The position numbers and the translations under genes were made by a program. Under the pieces are notes generated by a model. It searched no databases. It had not been told where the DNA came from and saw only the letters and a program-made list of their open reading frames with translations. 64,000 nt of DNA, from contig MU271150.1 in assembly GCA_021432605.1 (NCBI GenBank), positions 1,178,001-1,242,000 of the forward strand, in the 5' to 3' direction. Positions 11,689-22,572 of this stretch are shown piece by piece. The first letter of the stretch is position 1; each line of letters begins with the position of its first letter. The DNA is from Coniochaeta sp. PMI_546. Its lineage: Eukaryota > Ascomycota > Sordariomycetes > Coniochaetales > Coniochaetaceae.

Positions 11689-14600
11689 ATGGCCCGGCCG
11701 GGGATGTCTCCTTCCTCAACCTTGTCCACTCCGTCGCTGCCTCTTCAGCCTGCGGGGTCGTCGACTTTCCGCGGTCGCAGCTCTAACACGTCGTTAAACA
11801 CTGACAGGCGCAAGAAGAGGCCAAGGTCTGGATCCGCATCATATGCTACCACTAGCACCAGTTACGGTCCTAGTACCAGCAACAGTCGGAACAGGCGTGT
11901 GGCGACGCCAGCTCCAAGTACGGTCTCTGGCCGCAAGTCCAGGTGTGCTTCATCTATCGGAGGCAGTGAGAACCACGAGATAATATGTGCCGTTAGCGAA
12001 GCCCGGGGCGTCACCCCTTCGGTGGGAATTGTCTTCGTAAACGTCTCTACTGGCGAGGCCAACCTCAGTCAGATATGCGATACTCAGTTCTACATCAGAA
12101 CTCTCCACCAGATCACGGTATATAACCCGTCTCGCATTCTTCTTGTGTCCACGATGTTTCCGCCAAATCCCATCTCAACTCTTTACAACATGATACTTGA
12201 GACATTTCCATCAGCACCGCTTGTGCCGTTGGACAGGAAGTACTGGTCCGAGCAGATGGGACTCGAATACTTACAAACCCTTGCATTTCGAGGCGATATC
12301 GAAGCCATCAAAGTTGCCATTGAAGGCAATTTCTACGCTACCTGTGCTCTCTCCGCAGTATGTCATGCCCCTCTTGTCAAAACTGGGGTTGACGCTCACT
12401 CTGCCATAGGCTATGAGATACCTCGATTCAGAGTTCTCCATCAGATTTGCGCCACATTCGTTGAGGATCAAGTATCGATCCCCGGAAGCCACAATGATGA
12501 TTGATCTATCCGCCATCGCTTCCCTTGAACTCATTCAGAACCTCCACTACGCAAAATCGAAGGACTGCCTGTTCGGCTTTCTGAACCAGGTTCAGACACC
12601 CATGGGCTCGAGAATGCTTCGAGCAAACATCCTACAGCCCTACACGAAAATCGAGGATATCGAGCCCCGTTATGATGCCCTTGCGGAGCTGAGTACCAAT
12701 GAAGACATGTTCCATGAAGTACGCAAAGGTATGTTGGAGTGGTATTTGCCTTTCTTAATATCTTCACTGACTGAAATAGCACTTCATGGTTTCGATGACG
12801 TTGAAAAACTTCTGACCAAGGTAAGCTAAAGATAGAGGCTGTTGTGATGTTCAGAGTTAATTCAGCTCAGCTCGTCATACTGCCTGTTCAGGGCTCGCTC
12901 TACCACGCAGAGCAGGCGATCAACAATATCCTGATAGTCAAGAAGTTTCTAACGTCCGTGGCCCCCGTCTTCGATTCGTTGGTGTCAGCACGATGTATGC
13001 TTCTGGGGCAAGTACGTGATACTTGCCGTCCAGAAGTCATCCAACCAATTCTGAACCTTATCAACACGATCATAGACGAAAACGCAACTTTCGTCAAGAC
13101 GCCACTGGACCTGAGACACCAAAGAACTTATGCTGTGAAGGTTGTTTCCATACGGTTATGATGATTCTTTTCCAGGGGCTGACATAGTCTAAGTCCAACA
13201 TCAATGGCCTCTTAGATGTTGCTCGCAAAACATACAAAGAAGCCACTGATGACTTTTACGAGTATGTGGCAGAATTTAACGGTATATCTCCTTTTCTGTT
13301 CGGTTGCCAACCCATGCTGACTGTTAGCAGCGGAGCATGACCTTGCTGGTGAGCCTAAATACGACAACACTCGAAAGTTCTTCCTCCGATTTCGCGCCGC
13401 GGATCTCGAGCACCGCACAATCCCCGATGACCTCGTTAACAGAGTGCGCAAGAAGGATCATCTCGAGTGTCAGACGCTGAGAATCCTCCAATTGAATCAA
13501 CGAATATCTGATTCAGCTGTCGACGTTGTGAATCAGAGCGACAAGGTCGTGTCAGAGCTTCTAGTCGAAGTTCGCCGCTTCGCCCCCGAGATGTTTAAAG
13601 TATGCGAGAGCATTGCCCTATTGGATGTCCTTGCTGCTTTCGGTCAGATCGTGACTACACATGAATATGTTCGGCCAGTGTTGTCTGGAAACATGGCGAT
13701 CAAAGCTGCACGTCACCCGATTCTAGAGAATGTGAGTGCCCAACCCTCTTCACAGTGCATCGACTTAAGGTGTGCTCATATGCCTTCCAGCCATCATCGT
13801 CTTCGTTTATACCAAACGACTACTATGCGACTGGACAGCAGTACCGGTTCCAGATCATCACTGGCTGCAACATGAGTGGCAAGAGTACATATATACGCAC
13901 TGTTGCTCTCGCACAGGTGATGGCTCAGATAGGATGCTTTGTGCCTGCAGAGTACGCTTCGTTCCCAGTCATCCACAACCTTTTCTCTCGCACCTCGACA
14001 GATGATTGCATTGAAGCGAATATGTCGACTTTCTCTGTGGAGATGAGAGAGATGGCTTTCATCTTGAGGTAAGAAGCTACTTTAAGGTCGGCACCCTCCT
14101 ATATGCTGATCATGACTTTACATAGAAATATCAATGGCAAGAGCCTAGCAATTATCGACGAGCTTGGACGAGGCACATCCACCCGTGATGGCTTAGCCAT
14201 CGCCATCGCCATGGCTGAAGCTCTTGTCCAGAGCGGGGCATTCGTGTTCTTTGCGACTCACTTCACCGACCTAGGTAGGTTGATTAATCCCTGTTGAAGT
14301 ATAAAGGCTCACTCGAGATAGCCAAGATTCTAGCAGATCGACCTGGGGTCTTGAACCGGCACTTGGCCACAGAGACAACGCTAACCGATGACAACGTGCC
14401 AAAGATGACGATGCTGTACAAGATCGAGTCTGGTCCTGTTAAAGACGAGAATTATGGTATCAGACTTGCTGGCGCCGTCGGCTTCCCAACTCGATTCCTT
14501 GAAGTCGCACAACGTGTCTCAACAGCACTTCGCGAGCAGGCGGAGATGAAGAGTAGACGGTCGAGTGCTCGAAAGACTGTTCTGAAGAGGAAGCTGATAC

Positions 14601-14785
14601 TCACCCTCCACGAATCTCTCCAAATTGCTTATGGCTCAAACATGGATGCCGGTGCTCTCGCGGCGTACTTGAGGAAGCTCCAGGACGAGTTCATTCAACG
14701 GATGGAAGAAAATGAGGCCTCAGAGGATGAAGCTGCACATGCGGGCCGTTCCGAGGTGATCGAGCTCGAGAGTGATTCAGATTAA
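11689..14785 (+). CDS. msh4: Meiosis-specific MutS homologue MSH4
   Basis: With MSH5 this protein forms the MutSgamma clamp that stabilises recombination intermediates and promotes crossovers in meiosis; it does not repair mismatches. Nine exons: 11689-12357, 12410-12728, 12780-12820, 12871-13140, 13194-13281, 13331-13731, 13791-14068, 14126-14274, 14322-14785, giving 892 residues, with introns of 47-59 nt. The Walker A GCNMSGKS lies at about 621-628, the Walker B IIDELGRGTS near 698 and the ATPase His (FFATHF) near 734. The N-terminus is Ser-rich and goes straight into the connector domain; the mismatch-binding domain I with its Phe-X-Glu motif is absent, as normal for MSH4. The start at 11689 has a good context (gccATGg). 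The fourth intron uses donor GTTGTT, and its acceptor could be 13187 instead of 13193, adding two residues. An acidic tail ends the protein. Confidence 0.93.
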
Positions 14786-15114
14786 TTGGGAAAGGGGGCG
14801 TCATAAGTCGGAGCGCAATACTATGGATGTGATACGGTTGTCAGGCTCGCACATATTGCTGTCATGTTGCTAATAATCTTGTGGAAGACAAGAATATATT
14901 CTTCAAACAGAATAAGTAGCCGCTGAGAATGGTGAAGCCTTGAAGACTGAATGCTCGCGGACCACAAACGGATTGCTGCATGACCAGTCCGTTAATTAGT
15001 CGCCTGACAGTCATCATTCGGTTCCCAACTCGAAGTCGGTGGCTGGCAATTGTCCAGGGCGACTGGACGAGGCTCTGAACGTCAGAGCATCTCTCGTTTA
15101 GGGGTAGCGATCGA
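14786..15114. other. Convergent intergenic
   Basis: 3' flanks of MSH4 and of the first orphan gene. No hairpin, RNA gene or repeat seen. Confidence 0.4.
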
Positions 15115-15978
15115 CTAGGTCGAGTTGCGGGAGCCGAGCCGCTTATGCTGGCGCTTCTCCTTTCGCGAGAGGGGCCGATCCGGGTCGGAGGGCGGGAGGG
15201 TAGGGATTGGGGTGGGTATGGGAGGCGGGACGGGGCCGAGAATCCAGCAGATGTCTGGCTTGTCGGCGTCTCCGTCTCCACGGGCTGGATAGATACGGAC
15301 ACTCCGAATAAACACTCGGCCGAAGAGATGCGGGTAGGTGACTAACATACGGCCGGGGCCCTTGCCATGCGAGGTGGCAAACAAGGCGAAAAAGTGGTCG
15401 TCGCCCGCTGGTATCTCGATGGTATCCCGCCCCTTTCCGACGATCCGGTTGATGACAGCTAACGTCTGCAGGTTCGAGATAAATACCCTCCAAATCGACT
15501 CCAAGGGCTGGATGTCCGCCGTCGTCTTCCACGTCTTTGTTACCCTAGAGTAACATACGGCCATCAAGTCGGACCACCAGAGCTGCTCCTTCGTCATGTA
15601 CCGCAGGTCTCTGTCTGCATAGTTGACCATACACAAGATCGTCCGCCCGTTTCGATGAACATAATTTTGGTACGGTGACTGTGGTTGTATGGCAACTTTA
15701 GGGGGCTCGTTTACGGATCCGCGGCAATGGACCTCGATGAACATGTACTCGTCGGTCGGCTGGTTGAGCTCTTTGAGGCCTTCGAGGGTTCGCGTATTTG
15801 CACAGAGGGACTCAGGGCCAGTCCAGGTGGTAAAGTAGGGGGGCTTGGGGATGTTCGGGTCGGTAGGGTCAACGGGCGGCAAGACCAGGGGTGCGGGAGG
15901 CTTTGGTCGCTCGAAACCCCTTACGAGCTGGCCGTACAGCGCGCGGCCGTCGGCAGCGAGTTTGTTATAGTCGGTCAT
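15115..15978 (-). CDS. Orphan hypothetical protein A (287 aa)
   Basis: One uninterrupted exon from ATG 15978 (MTDYNKLAADGRAL). I do not recognise the family. The sequence looks like a folded domain: a central region rich in aromatic and hydrophobic residues (LWWSDLMAVCYSRV, FFALFATSHG) follows a Pro-rich N-terminus (PPAPLVLPPVDPTDPN), and the tail is Pro-rich then strongly basic (RKEKRQHKRLG). The tail could be nuclear-localising or RNA/DNA-binding, but that is inference. There is no signal peptide or TM segment. It lies on the same strand as orphan B 1.5 kb upstream; both lack introns although nearly every neighbour has them. Confidence 0.6.
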   Translation of the reverse strand: MTDYNKLAADGRALYGQLVRGFERPKPPAPLVLPPVDPTDPNIPKPPYFTTWTGPESLCANTRTLEGLKELNQPTDEYMFIEVHCRGSVNEPPKVAIQPQSPYQNYVHRNGRTILCMVNYADRDLRYMTKEQLWWSDLMAVCYSRVTKTWKTTADIQPLESIWRVFISNLQTLAVINRIVGKGRDTIEIPAGDDHFFALFATSHGKGPGRMLVTYPHLFGRVFIRSVRIYPARGDGDADKPDICWILGPVPPPIPTPIPTLPPSDPDRPLSRKEKRQHKRLGSRNST

Positions 15979-17439
15979 AGTGCCGACTTTCAAGAGATGG
16001 AATCGTACACAATCGAACAAAAACGTACAAAAACGTACGACACGAAAGTTGGCAAGTTACAGAACACAACCTGGAATCACACGCGTTGAAGGTCGCATGC
16101 ATCAGAATCGGTGCTCTCCAACATGGAAACACCAGAGATGATTAACTCAGATCATTGCACTTGCATTGTCCTGTGTGCATACCGCATGTGGGTTGCTACC
16201 GGGCACCTTCTTCCTGCCATGTCACATCCTCTGGAACGTCCCTGACTGCACTAGCAGCTGCCTGTCGGCGTCGCCAACTCATTCGTGTGGGCGGCGCCGT
16301 ATCCTTGAGCAGCCTGCGGTGTCTGCGAACCACATGTCAACACAAAGCGCCTATCATCGTTCATCACCGCGAACCTATCTGATCTTGCAGCGCAGACACC
16401 CTCCGAAGCAGTAATAGCAACTGAGGGTGATAATGATGACGCAATGATATTTACATAGATCACTGTCATCTCTGTCACGGCCTCGAGTTTTTGCAAAACC
16501 TAACACAGCAACGGTATCTTTGAGCTCCTAAGGACGTTGCTAGACTTTGTTCTCATAGCACTAAGCTCGATCCTTGGCACAGTCAGATCGGATGGTCCTG
16601 TAGACTTCACGGAACGGAACCGGCAGACGATCTAAGCGATCTATAACCTAACTACATTTCCAAGCAACATACCAATCCTTACCAATGAGACGAGGTCCCG
16701 GCGGGTCTTTTCAACCCCATTGCTACGGGTTGTATCACTCCAATGGGAACTCCATCGGCTTTCGGGATTCGGCAGAGTATTTCTTTGCTCTAACTCTTAT
16801 TCCCAGCGAGCAGAACAACTTTACTGCCTTCTTTAAGGCCAATATCGCAACGTCGGAGAGCCCCGAGATTGTTACCTCTGTGGTAAACATAAACACCTCG
16901 AACCTAGACCCGTTGACCGCCAAGCCAACTAGCGACAACTCCTTCGCCTCGAAGCAGGTAGGTCCATGAAACACAAAACTCTTTCTTTCGCAACCCCCAC
17001 TGAAATGATTGCCATGTGGCGCTTTGGCGACGACGATGCTGCCTCCAATGTGAAGCATGCATTCCAAAATCTCCCATTGTACTCCGGCTCATGGGTAGGT
17101 TCCCCTCTCGGGGATAGTACCAGCCTCTCTCCAAGGAAAACCAAGAGACTCCTTCAGCTTCTCTGTCCCGCAACCCAGGAAGAATTGTGTCGGTTCCAAC
17201 CAGCAATATGCGACAGCTGACCAGTGTTGATGTCCTCTCCAATAAGACGTTTCGCAACTTCGACGAAGCCTGACGAAACTTGCGGGGAAAATGCTCTCTG
17301 CCGTTCGCTTCATATCATTTTAGCCAGGATTCGACTTATTGTGAGTGCCCTTTTACCGTCCCGTCAGTCAAGGTCAACGTTCGAGCTTAGGTACACTGCC
17401 CTCGTGTCAACCGAATTGGTGGTAGTGAAGCTTAGGGAT
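15979..17439. other. Gap between the two orphan genes, with possible decayed coding fragments
   Basis: On the plus strand, open stretches at 16685-16969, 16966-17220 and 17224-17718 follow each other in different frames; on the minus strand, frames at 16735-17067 and 16904-17257 also read as plausible protein. None can be assigned to a family, and no splicing scheme joins them convincingly. It may be a decayed gene or transposon body; I cannot tell which. Confidence 0.3.
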
Positions 17440-18420
17440 TCAAATAAATGTTCCTCGTATCCTATTTTCTATCATAGTCATCGCACGGGAGTCGTAGTCC
17501 TTCGATTCGCCGCACCAACCCCACTCGACAGCCTTCTCGTCGCTCACGAGCCTAGAAGTGGGATAACGGACGGGCTCCTGGTCGCCAAACTGATTTTTCC
17601 AAGCCCGCAAGTAACGCGCGGATGGTGCGGGAGCAGAGGTAGACGCGCCGCGTTCTTGGTCTTCGAGGGCAATAACAAAGTCTATTGCCACCCGCAATGT
17701 CGTGGTTATGATATCTAGGTTGTCCGTGGCCTCCGTCTCGGCCTGTTGCTGGATGATATCGAAGGTAATAGGCGCGCTTAGCCCATCCTCGATACCCGTA
17801 CGTACGAGCGAGACGCGCATATCGCCGACCGTCTTAGAGTCCTCGAGATGATAATTTTTGGAGTCGACGATGATAAGGAGGGCCCGAAATAGCGGCCGGA
17901 TTTGGTATACCTGGTGGTCTTTAAGGAGAAAGAGTCCAGAACCCGTAGGATCGAGCGTATCTGGCTCGGCAGCGTCGTATATGCGGCGACAGTCTTCGAC
18001 CTGCTCTGAAAGACGCTCGTTGAAAGATAGAATAGAACCTACGATCGGTTCCGCGCCTAGGTTCTCCGAATGGAGGGCGATAAACTTGCAGATAAATTGA
18101 CCGTTCTCAAGTTCGCTTTGGTAAGGGCGGAACCAGCGGCGGTAGATGTAGTTGTGTAAGGTGATAGCGAGAAGCTTCCACCGATCATCGGTTAGGACGT
18201 AGAGCGGGACTGACTTGTTGCAAACGTCTTTGAAATCACGGACATTAAGCTTCGGGGCTGTTGCCGTGTCTGTACCCATAATCGACGGCTCGTAAATGAG
18301 CGGGCCGGCGTTCAGCCATGCCGTGGTACGATGGCCGGCCTCCTCGGCGGTCCGCCAACTCCAGAGGGATTTTTCGAGCGCCGTTGCGCCCTTCGGCGTA
18401 TCTTCTGGCCAGCTAACCAT
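17440..18420 (-). CDS. Orphan hypothetical protein B (326 aa)
   Basis: One exon from ATG 18420 to the stop at 17440. I do not recognise it. The protein is soluble-looking, mixed alpha/beta in character, with Trp-rich N-terminus (LWSWRTAEEAGHRTTAW) and a well-packed middle (YVLTDDRWKLLAITLHNYIYRRWF; FRALLIIVDSKNYHL). There is no TM segment, signal peptide or low-complexity run apart from a short Ala/Ser/Pro linker (GASTSAPAPSARY) before a C-terminal Trp/Gly segment. Intronless, same strand as orphan A; a pogo transposase relic lies about 0.6 kb beyond its 5' end. No sequence similarity between A and B is evident by eye. Confidence 0.6.
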   Translation of the reverse strand: MVSWPEDTPKGATALEKSLWSWRTAEEAGHRTTAWLNAGPLIYEPSIMGTDTATAPKLNVRDFKDVCNKSVPLYVLTDDRWKLLAITLHNYIYRRWFRPYQSELENGQFICKFIALHSENLGAEPIVGSILSFNERLSEQVEDCRRIYDAAEPDTLDPTGSGLFLLKDHQVYQIRPLFRALLIIVDSKNYHLEDSKTVGDMRVSLVRTGIEDGLSAPITFDIIQQQAETEATDNLDIITTTLRVAIDFVIALEDQERGASTSAPAPSARYLRAWKNQFGDQEPVRYPTSRLVSDEKAVEWGWCGESKDYDSRAMTMIENRIRGTFI

Positions 18421-19035
18421 AGTAAAAGTAGGTGTTTAGTAGGGTTGTGGGTAAGTAGAAGAACTACCCCTACTCGAGTGACGAACAATTCGGAGGTGCA
18501 ACGCGTGGATTGGCGACAGCTACGAATCGCTTGAAAAAGTGCTGTAGGTTGTTGAGAAGATGAGAACGGTTAGCCTCAGATGCTCAGACCAGTAAGGCGG
18601 AGTTTTGTACGTACCGTTTTCGCCCCACACCACTGCCCCACACCTCTCACCAATCACACGCCCCACACAAAACTTAGTCTCTTAAAGATGGAAGGCTCTT
18701 CCGGAAATGGGAAACTATAAGGTACCCTGGAAAGTGAAACGAGATACAAGTGTAATGTGCTTGCTCAGTAAGTCTGACTTGATGATAAATATAATATCCA
18801 GTCGAAGATGTAGAAGGGAAAGAGAGGATTCGCTGTGGTCGAAGAACTAAGCTGGGTCTTTATAGACTTACCGGGGGTTCGTCCGGAACTTCGTTGATGA
18901 CGTGGCCGGAAGAGTTACATAGTATGTGAGTGTTGTGAAGGTTTTCTGATCCTCACCGAATAAGTTGAAGCACCCACCCCCATTTTCGGCCCACCTTAAT
19001 CTTCCTCCACGAGGACTTGCACCCTTATATTCAAC
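18421..19035. other. Intergenic between orphan B and the pogo relic
   Basis: Presumed promoter region of orphan B. No gene or clear repeat seen. Confidence 0.4.
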
Positions 19036-19548
19036 CTACTCTACCACCACTACTGGACCTATTACAATACAATCGCCTGTCTCGCTGGGTATATCGGCCT
19101 CGCTGAATTCACTGGAATTATCCACAACCTCGCCAGCCTCCACCTGGGCCCTGTAGATGGCTTCAATGTTGGCGAACTTGGAATTGGGGCTTGTTTTAAC
19201 CTTCTTGCGCTTCCTACGCTTCCCTGCCTCAACTACAGCTTCCAGAGCCTTGACCTTTTGCAAGGTAGTAGCCAAATGGACTTCCTTTTCGTCGATAGCT
19301 TTTTGAACCTTGGCGAATAGTTTTCGGCGCGTAGTAGTAGGTTGAGCTCGCTACGCCAAAACGCTTAAGGAAAGACTCAAGTCCTTTGCCTTCTTAGGAG
19401 TCGACCACACTACCGTAGAACCTTGATACGCAGCTTTAATTAAAGCTGTAGGGCCAGAGAATCTAGGAGTACTAGGCAATATTAGTTCCGTAGTTGGCTT
19501 GTTCGAGTTCTCAAGCAAAAGTAGGTTGAATAGTGGTTTGGCTATAGA
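19036..19548 (-). pseudogene. C-terminal relic of a pogo/Fot-type DDE transposase
   Basis: Read on the minus strand from 19548, one frame runs through WSTPKKAKDL, then an in-frame TAG at 19353-19351. It continues as RRKLFAKVQKAI, a coiled-coil stretch and the motif RKRKKVKTSPNSKF...IEAIYRAQ, which is the characteristic C-terminal tail of fungal pogo-family (DDE1/jerky-like) transposases. The helix-turn-helix, CENP-B and catalytic DDE parts that should precede it are absent, and the sequence upstream (19550-19660) becomes AT-rich. It is thus a 5'-truncated, dead copy. No terminal inverted repeats could be identified. Confidence 0.7.
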
Positions 19549-19749
19549 TATATAACGAATTAATACTCTTAAATACTAACCGATACTTGGGTCTATCAAT
19601 AATTAGTCAAATACGTACGGTAAGTTATAATAAGATCGTATCTAGCTAAAAGGTAAAGCCTTACAGAAGACAGCTTCAACATAGAGGACTTCAAAGACTG
19701 GATATGTGAGGCACCCGAGCCGGCGAAAGATATCAAGATCATACATACA

Positions 19750-21985
19750 ATGCCTAGTTGCTCGACTCTGCTACTTCTTCAGATGCCGGTCGAGCTGTGG
19801 GATATGCTACCAGCCTCCCCTGCTATATCATTTGTCGGCTTTGTCTCTGTGGATGAGCCTAATGGGCCACCAGGCAACACACTCACCACAACAATGCCAC
19901 CGGCCGAAAGCAGTGGGAAAGATTCTATCGTTACTCCTCATACCGCGGCGACAGGCCTCGCAATATCACCTCCGCAAGAAGTGAAGAAAGGGGTGTCTTT
20001 TGACTCTAGCACCGATGACACGAAGTCCATCGTCGCGATACTAGACTACGTCGATTCTGTTCTCCCTACGTTGATTCGAGAAATCCGCCAAGCACCTGTC
20101 CAAGATGATTCGGTTACCGAGAAACGGATTGTGCCACACGTTATGAATAAGCTTCTACAGACTGCAAAGCTTCCAACAGGTGATTTCGGCCCAGAAGCAG
20201 TTTCGCTTCGTAAGGTTGGTTTTGTTACTTCCGAGACATTTTCGTCTGTCACCCTGTTGACTTGGTATCTTGCAGAACGTAGAACTGGTCAACGACTATA
20301 TTTGCGCCAAGTGGTTGCTCGAGCACGATAATCCCCTCCTCAACTTGACGTGGAGGCTGAACCCACTCTTCAGCTGGCGAAACTACGATGCGGAAATCCC
20401 GGACGACCAGGCCACAATACTCAGGGATGCAGACTCGATACGAAGCGATCCCAGACTGGCACTTTCCATCTTCAGCGAAGCCAGAACAGTAGATACGTCG
20501 CTGACGTCGATTTCAAGTAACTCCTATGCTAGTCGTAATGTTCAAGCAGCTAGGCAGCCCTCCGGCGGCAACACAGACTATTCCAGAGATTCCAAAGGCA
20601 ACCCACAGAAAGAGACTCGCGGCCGACCTGTTCACCCTGATGCTTATTGCGACGATGGCGTGTCAAGAAGCTGGTCTCGCGGCCCTGGTCGCACAGAAAG
20701 CCCTCCCTTCTTTGTGGCAAAAACATCTGTCGATCGAACTGCCGAGGCGGACCTAGTGAACACTATCGAGGACAAGATGGTAACCGATGCAAAATCCAAA
20801 TCGTCTTCACGCCCAAGGCCTCCTCGGCATCCGTATAGTGACACAGGAGAGGTACAGGGGAAGAGTCTTTCAGGTCGTACGCCAGAGGCTTATGAACAGC
20901 CACTACCGCTCTCCACGGTCGACTACGCCTACAAAGAAGCCCGCAGCTCGGAGTCCTTCCAGATGCCAGTAATCCAGAATGACGAATTCGATGGTGGATT
21001 TGCAGCTCCGGATGCTCATGAATTGGGACTGGATTACCTTGATCCCCGCGAATTCGATACTCCCCGCGCCTATGCTTCTTCAAGAGGCTTCCACTCCGGC
21101 GAGAGAATCAAAAACCGCCCTGAAAGAACCGAGCAGGGCTATTACGTCCGTAAGACGCACTGGTCAAGCTTGCCTGCGGATCAGGCAGGAGTAGAGGTAG
21201 ATGAATATGCCGATGCGACGACTGCTGGACGGCGAGGTCTATATGAAGAAATCGATCCACGTGAGTTGACAGTATTGCTATGCGCACCCGGTTGAAACTA
21301 CTGATATCATACAGGCTACAAGGTTGAATCGTCCTATAAATTCAAGCCTGGACAGGTCAGTGAAGTCCATCTTAGCCAATGGTCACAATCCTAACTGCTT
21401 GTAGGTTTTGAAAATTTTATGGTCGGAATCCCAAGGGCAATCAAGCAAACCCGACAGGGTTGGCGCGGAGACGTTCGCCGGGCTGACGTCCACTGGGAAC
21501 GAGTTCGGGGAGCTGTTCTATGTTGGCTTCCGTCGCTTCATCATAGTTGCAAGTGAGCAGAGTCACAGCACCTGCGTGTAAGTGCCCCCGGCAGCATCTT
21601 GTACTAAGAACCACGACGGCTGAAACAATGGCCTAGGCCAATCTTGACATATGTTAAGCAAGGGTGCTCGAAAAGAGGCGTGAACCCATCGAAGCACGGC
21701 ATCGTCTACGACGAAAACGAGAAGCCAAGGTTGCTAAAAGGCGAGCCAGCCCTGGGCTTCCCGCCGGTCAGAATGACTATCACCGCTTCAGGCGAGAAAT
21801 TGGCAAAGGAGTCCCGCGTTAACTACTCCAAACTCGTCACCATTGAGCACAACACCAAGCTCTTCTTTATTGGACATATTGCGGACAAGGATTTCGTCGA
21901 CATCGTGATGGAAGCTGTTGACAAATGTTGGAGTGAAAAGGTTCGCTTTCCAGTAAATTCCACAGGCGCGAGACGAGGTCATTAA
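19750..21985 (+). CDS. DUF6590-domain protein, probably 5'-truncated
   Basis: Five exons from the first ATG: 19750-20214, 20276-21260, 21315-21355, 21405-21577, 21637-21985, giving 670 residues; introns are 61, 54, 49 and 59 nt. The C-terminal part (about 485-645) matches the fungal DUF6590 domain (YKFKPGQVLKILW, FGELFYVGFRRFIIV, CVPILTY, HGIVYDE). The middle is disordered, Ser/Arg/Pro-rich. The function of the domain is unknown. The reading frame is open and protein-like for another 84 bases before 19750 (residues such as FKDWICEAPEPAKDI), back to an acceptor-like TTACAG at 19661-19666. The true N-terminus therefore probably lay upstream, where AT-rich DNA and the pogo relic now sit. Confidence 0.75.
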
Positions 21986-22298
21986 ATCTCCACGGGCCTG
22001 AGAACGATAAACCATCAGTGTCTGGGTTGAAACAAGCATATAGATGGATATACCGCCCCATACATGATTACACCGGGAGTGAAGAGAAGGAACTCTGGAA
22101 AACTAAGGAGACAGGTCTCGAGTACTTGGTTAGCGCGATCACGACATTTTAGGTATCTAAGGTAGTTAAGTGAACTTGAATAGGAGCATTGCTTCCATCA
22201 CACCCTGCCGTATTAGGCAGCTCCTAAGCACCCTACGCTTGTCGAACCCCCCATGACAAACTGTTGGGTCTCTGAGCCAAAGTTCCAGGTTTCTGCCT

Positions 22299-22353
22299 AA
22301 AGATCCACGCAAAATACTAAAGGTCCATGCAGTGCCCCAAAAGGTCCCTGCAG
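22299..22353. repeat. Three imperfect ~14-bp repeats at ~20-bp spacing
   Basis: aaagatccacgca (22299), aaaggtccatgcag (22319) and aaaggtccctgcag (22340) follow one another at 20-21 bp, about two helical turns, some 220 bp upstream of the GST start. They may be transcription-factor sites or a decayed tandem repeat. Confidence 0.5.
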
Positions 22354-22472
22354 CTCAACGCGGTGTAATGCAACACTTTGCAGGGTAGAGTAGCATAGGT
22401 ATCTCAGCGTTCAAGCTGACTGCAGCTCCTGAAACCCCTTTTCTTCGCCCTCACCTTGAGCTGTCTCCTGAG

Positions 22473-22480
22473 TATATATA
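22473..22480 (+). promoter_or_regulatory. TATA box of the GST gene
   Basis: TATATATA 93 bp before the ATG at 22573, in the usual range for a TATA-driven fungal gene; consistent with an inducible detoxification gene. Confidence 0.55.
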
Positions 22481-22572
22481 GGTTTAGACATCGTGATCGA
22501 TAATTTAAGCTTTTCGATGTAAGTGCCGTGTTATCTAGATCATATTCATCGTCTTCAACATCTCTAGCTATC

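Larger units (their letters stand above)
21986..22572. other. Intergenic, GST promoter region
   Basis: It contains three imperfect copies of an AAAGGTCC-nn-GCAG motif and a TATA box, listed separately. Otherwise nothing recognised. Confidence 0.5.

Noticed and set aside
15115-21985. Starship-type giant mobile element
   Set aside because: No DUF3435 tyrosine recombinase is visible and no element boundaries were found; only a pogo relic supports mobile DNA here.
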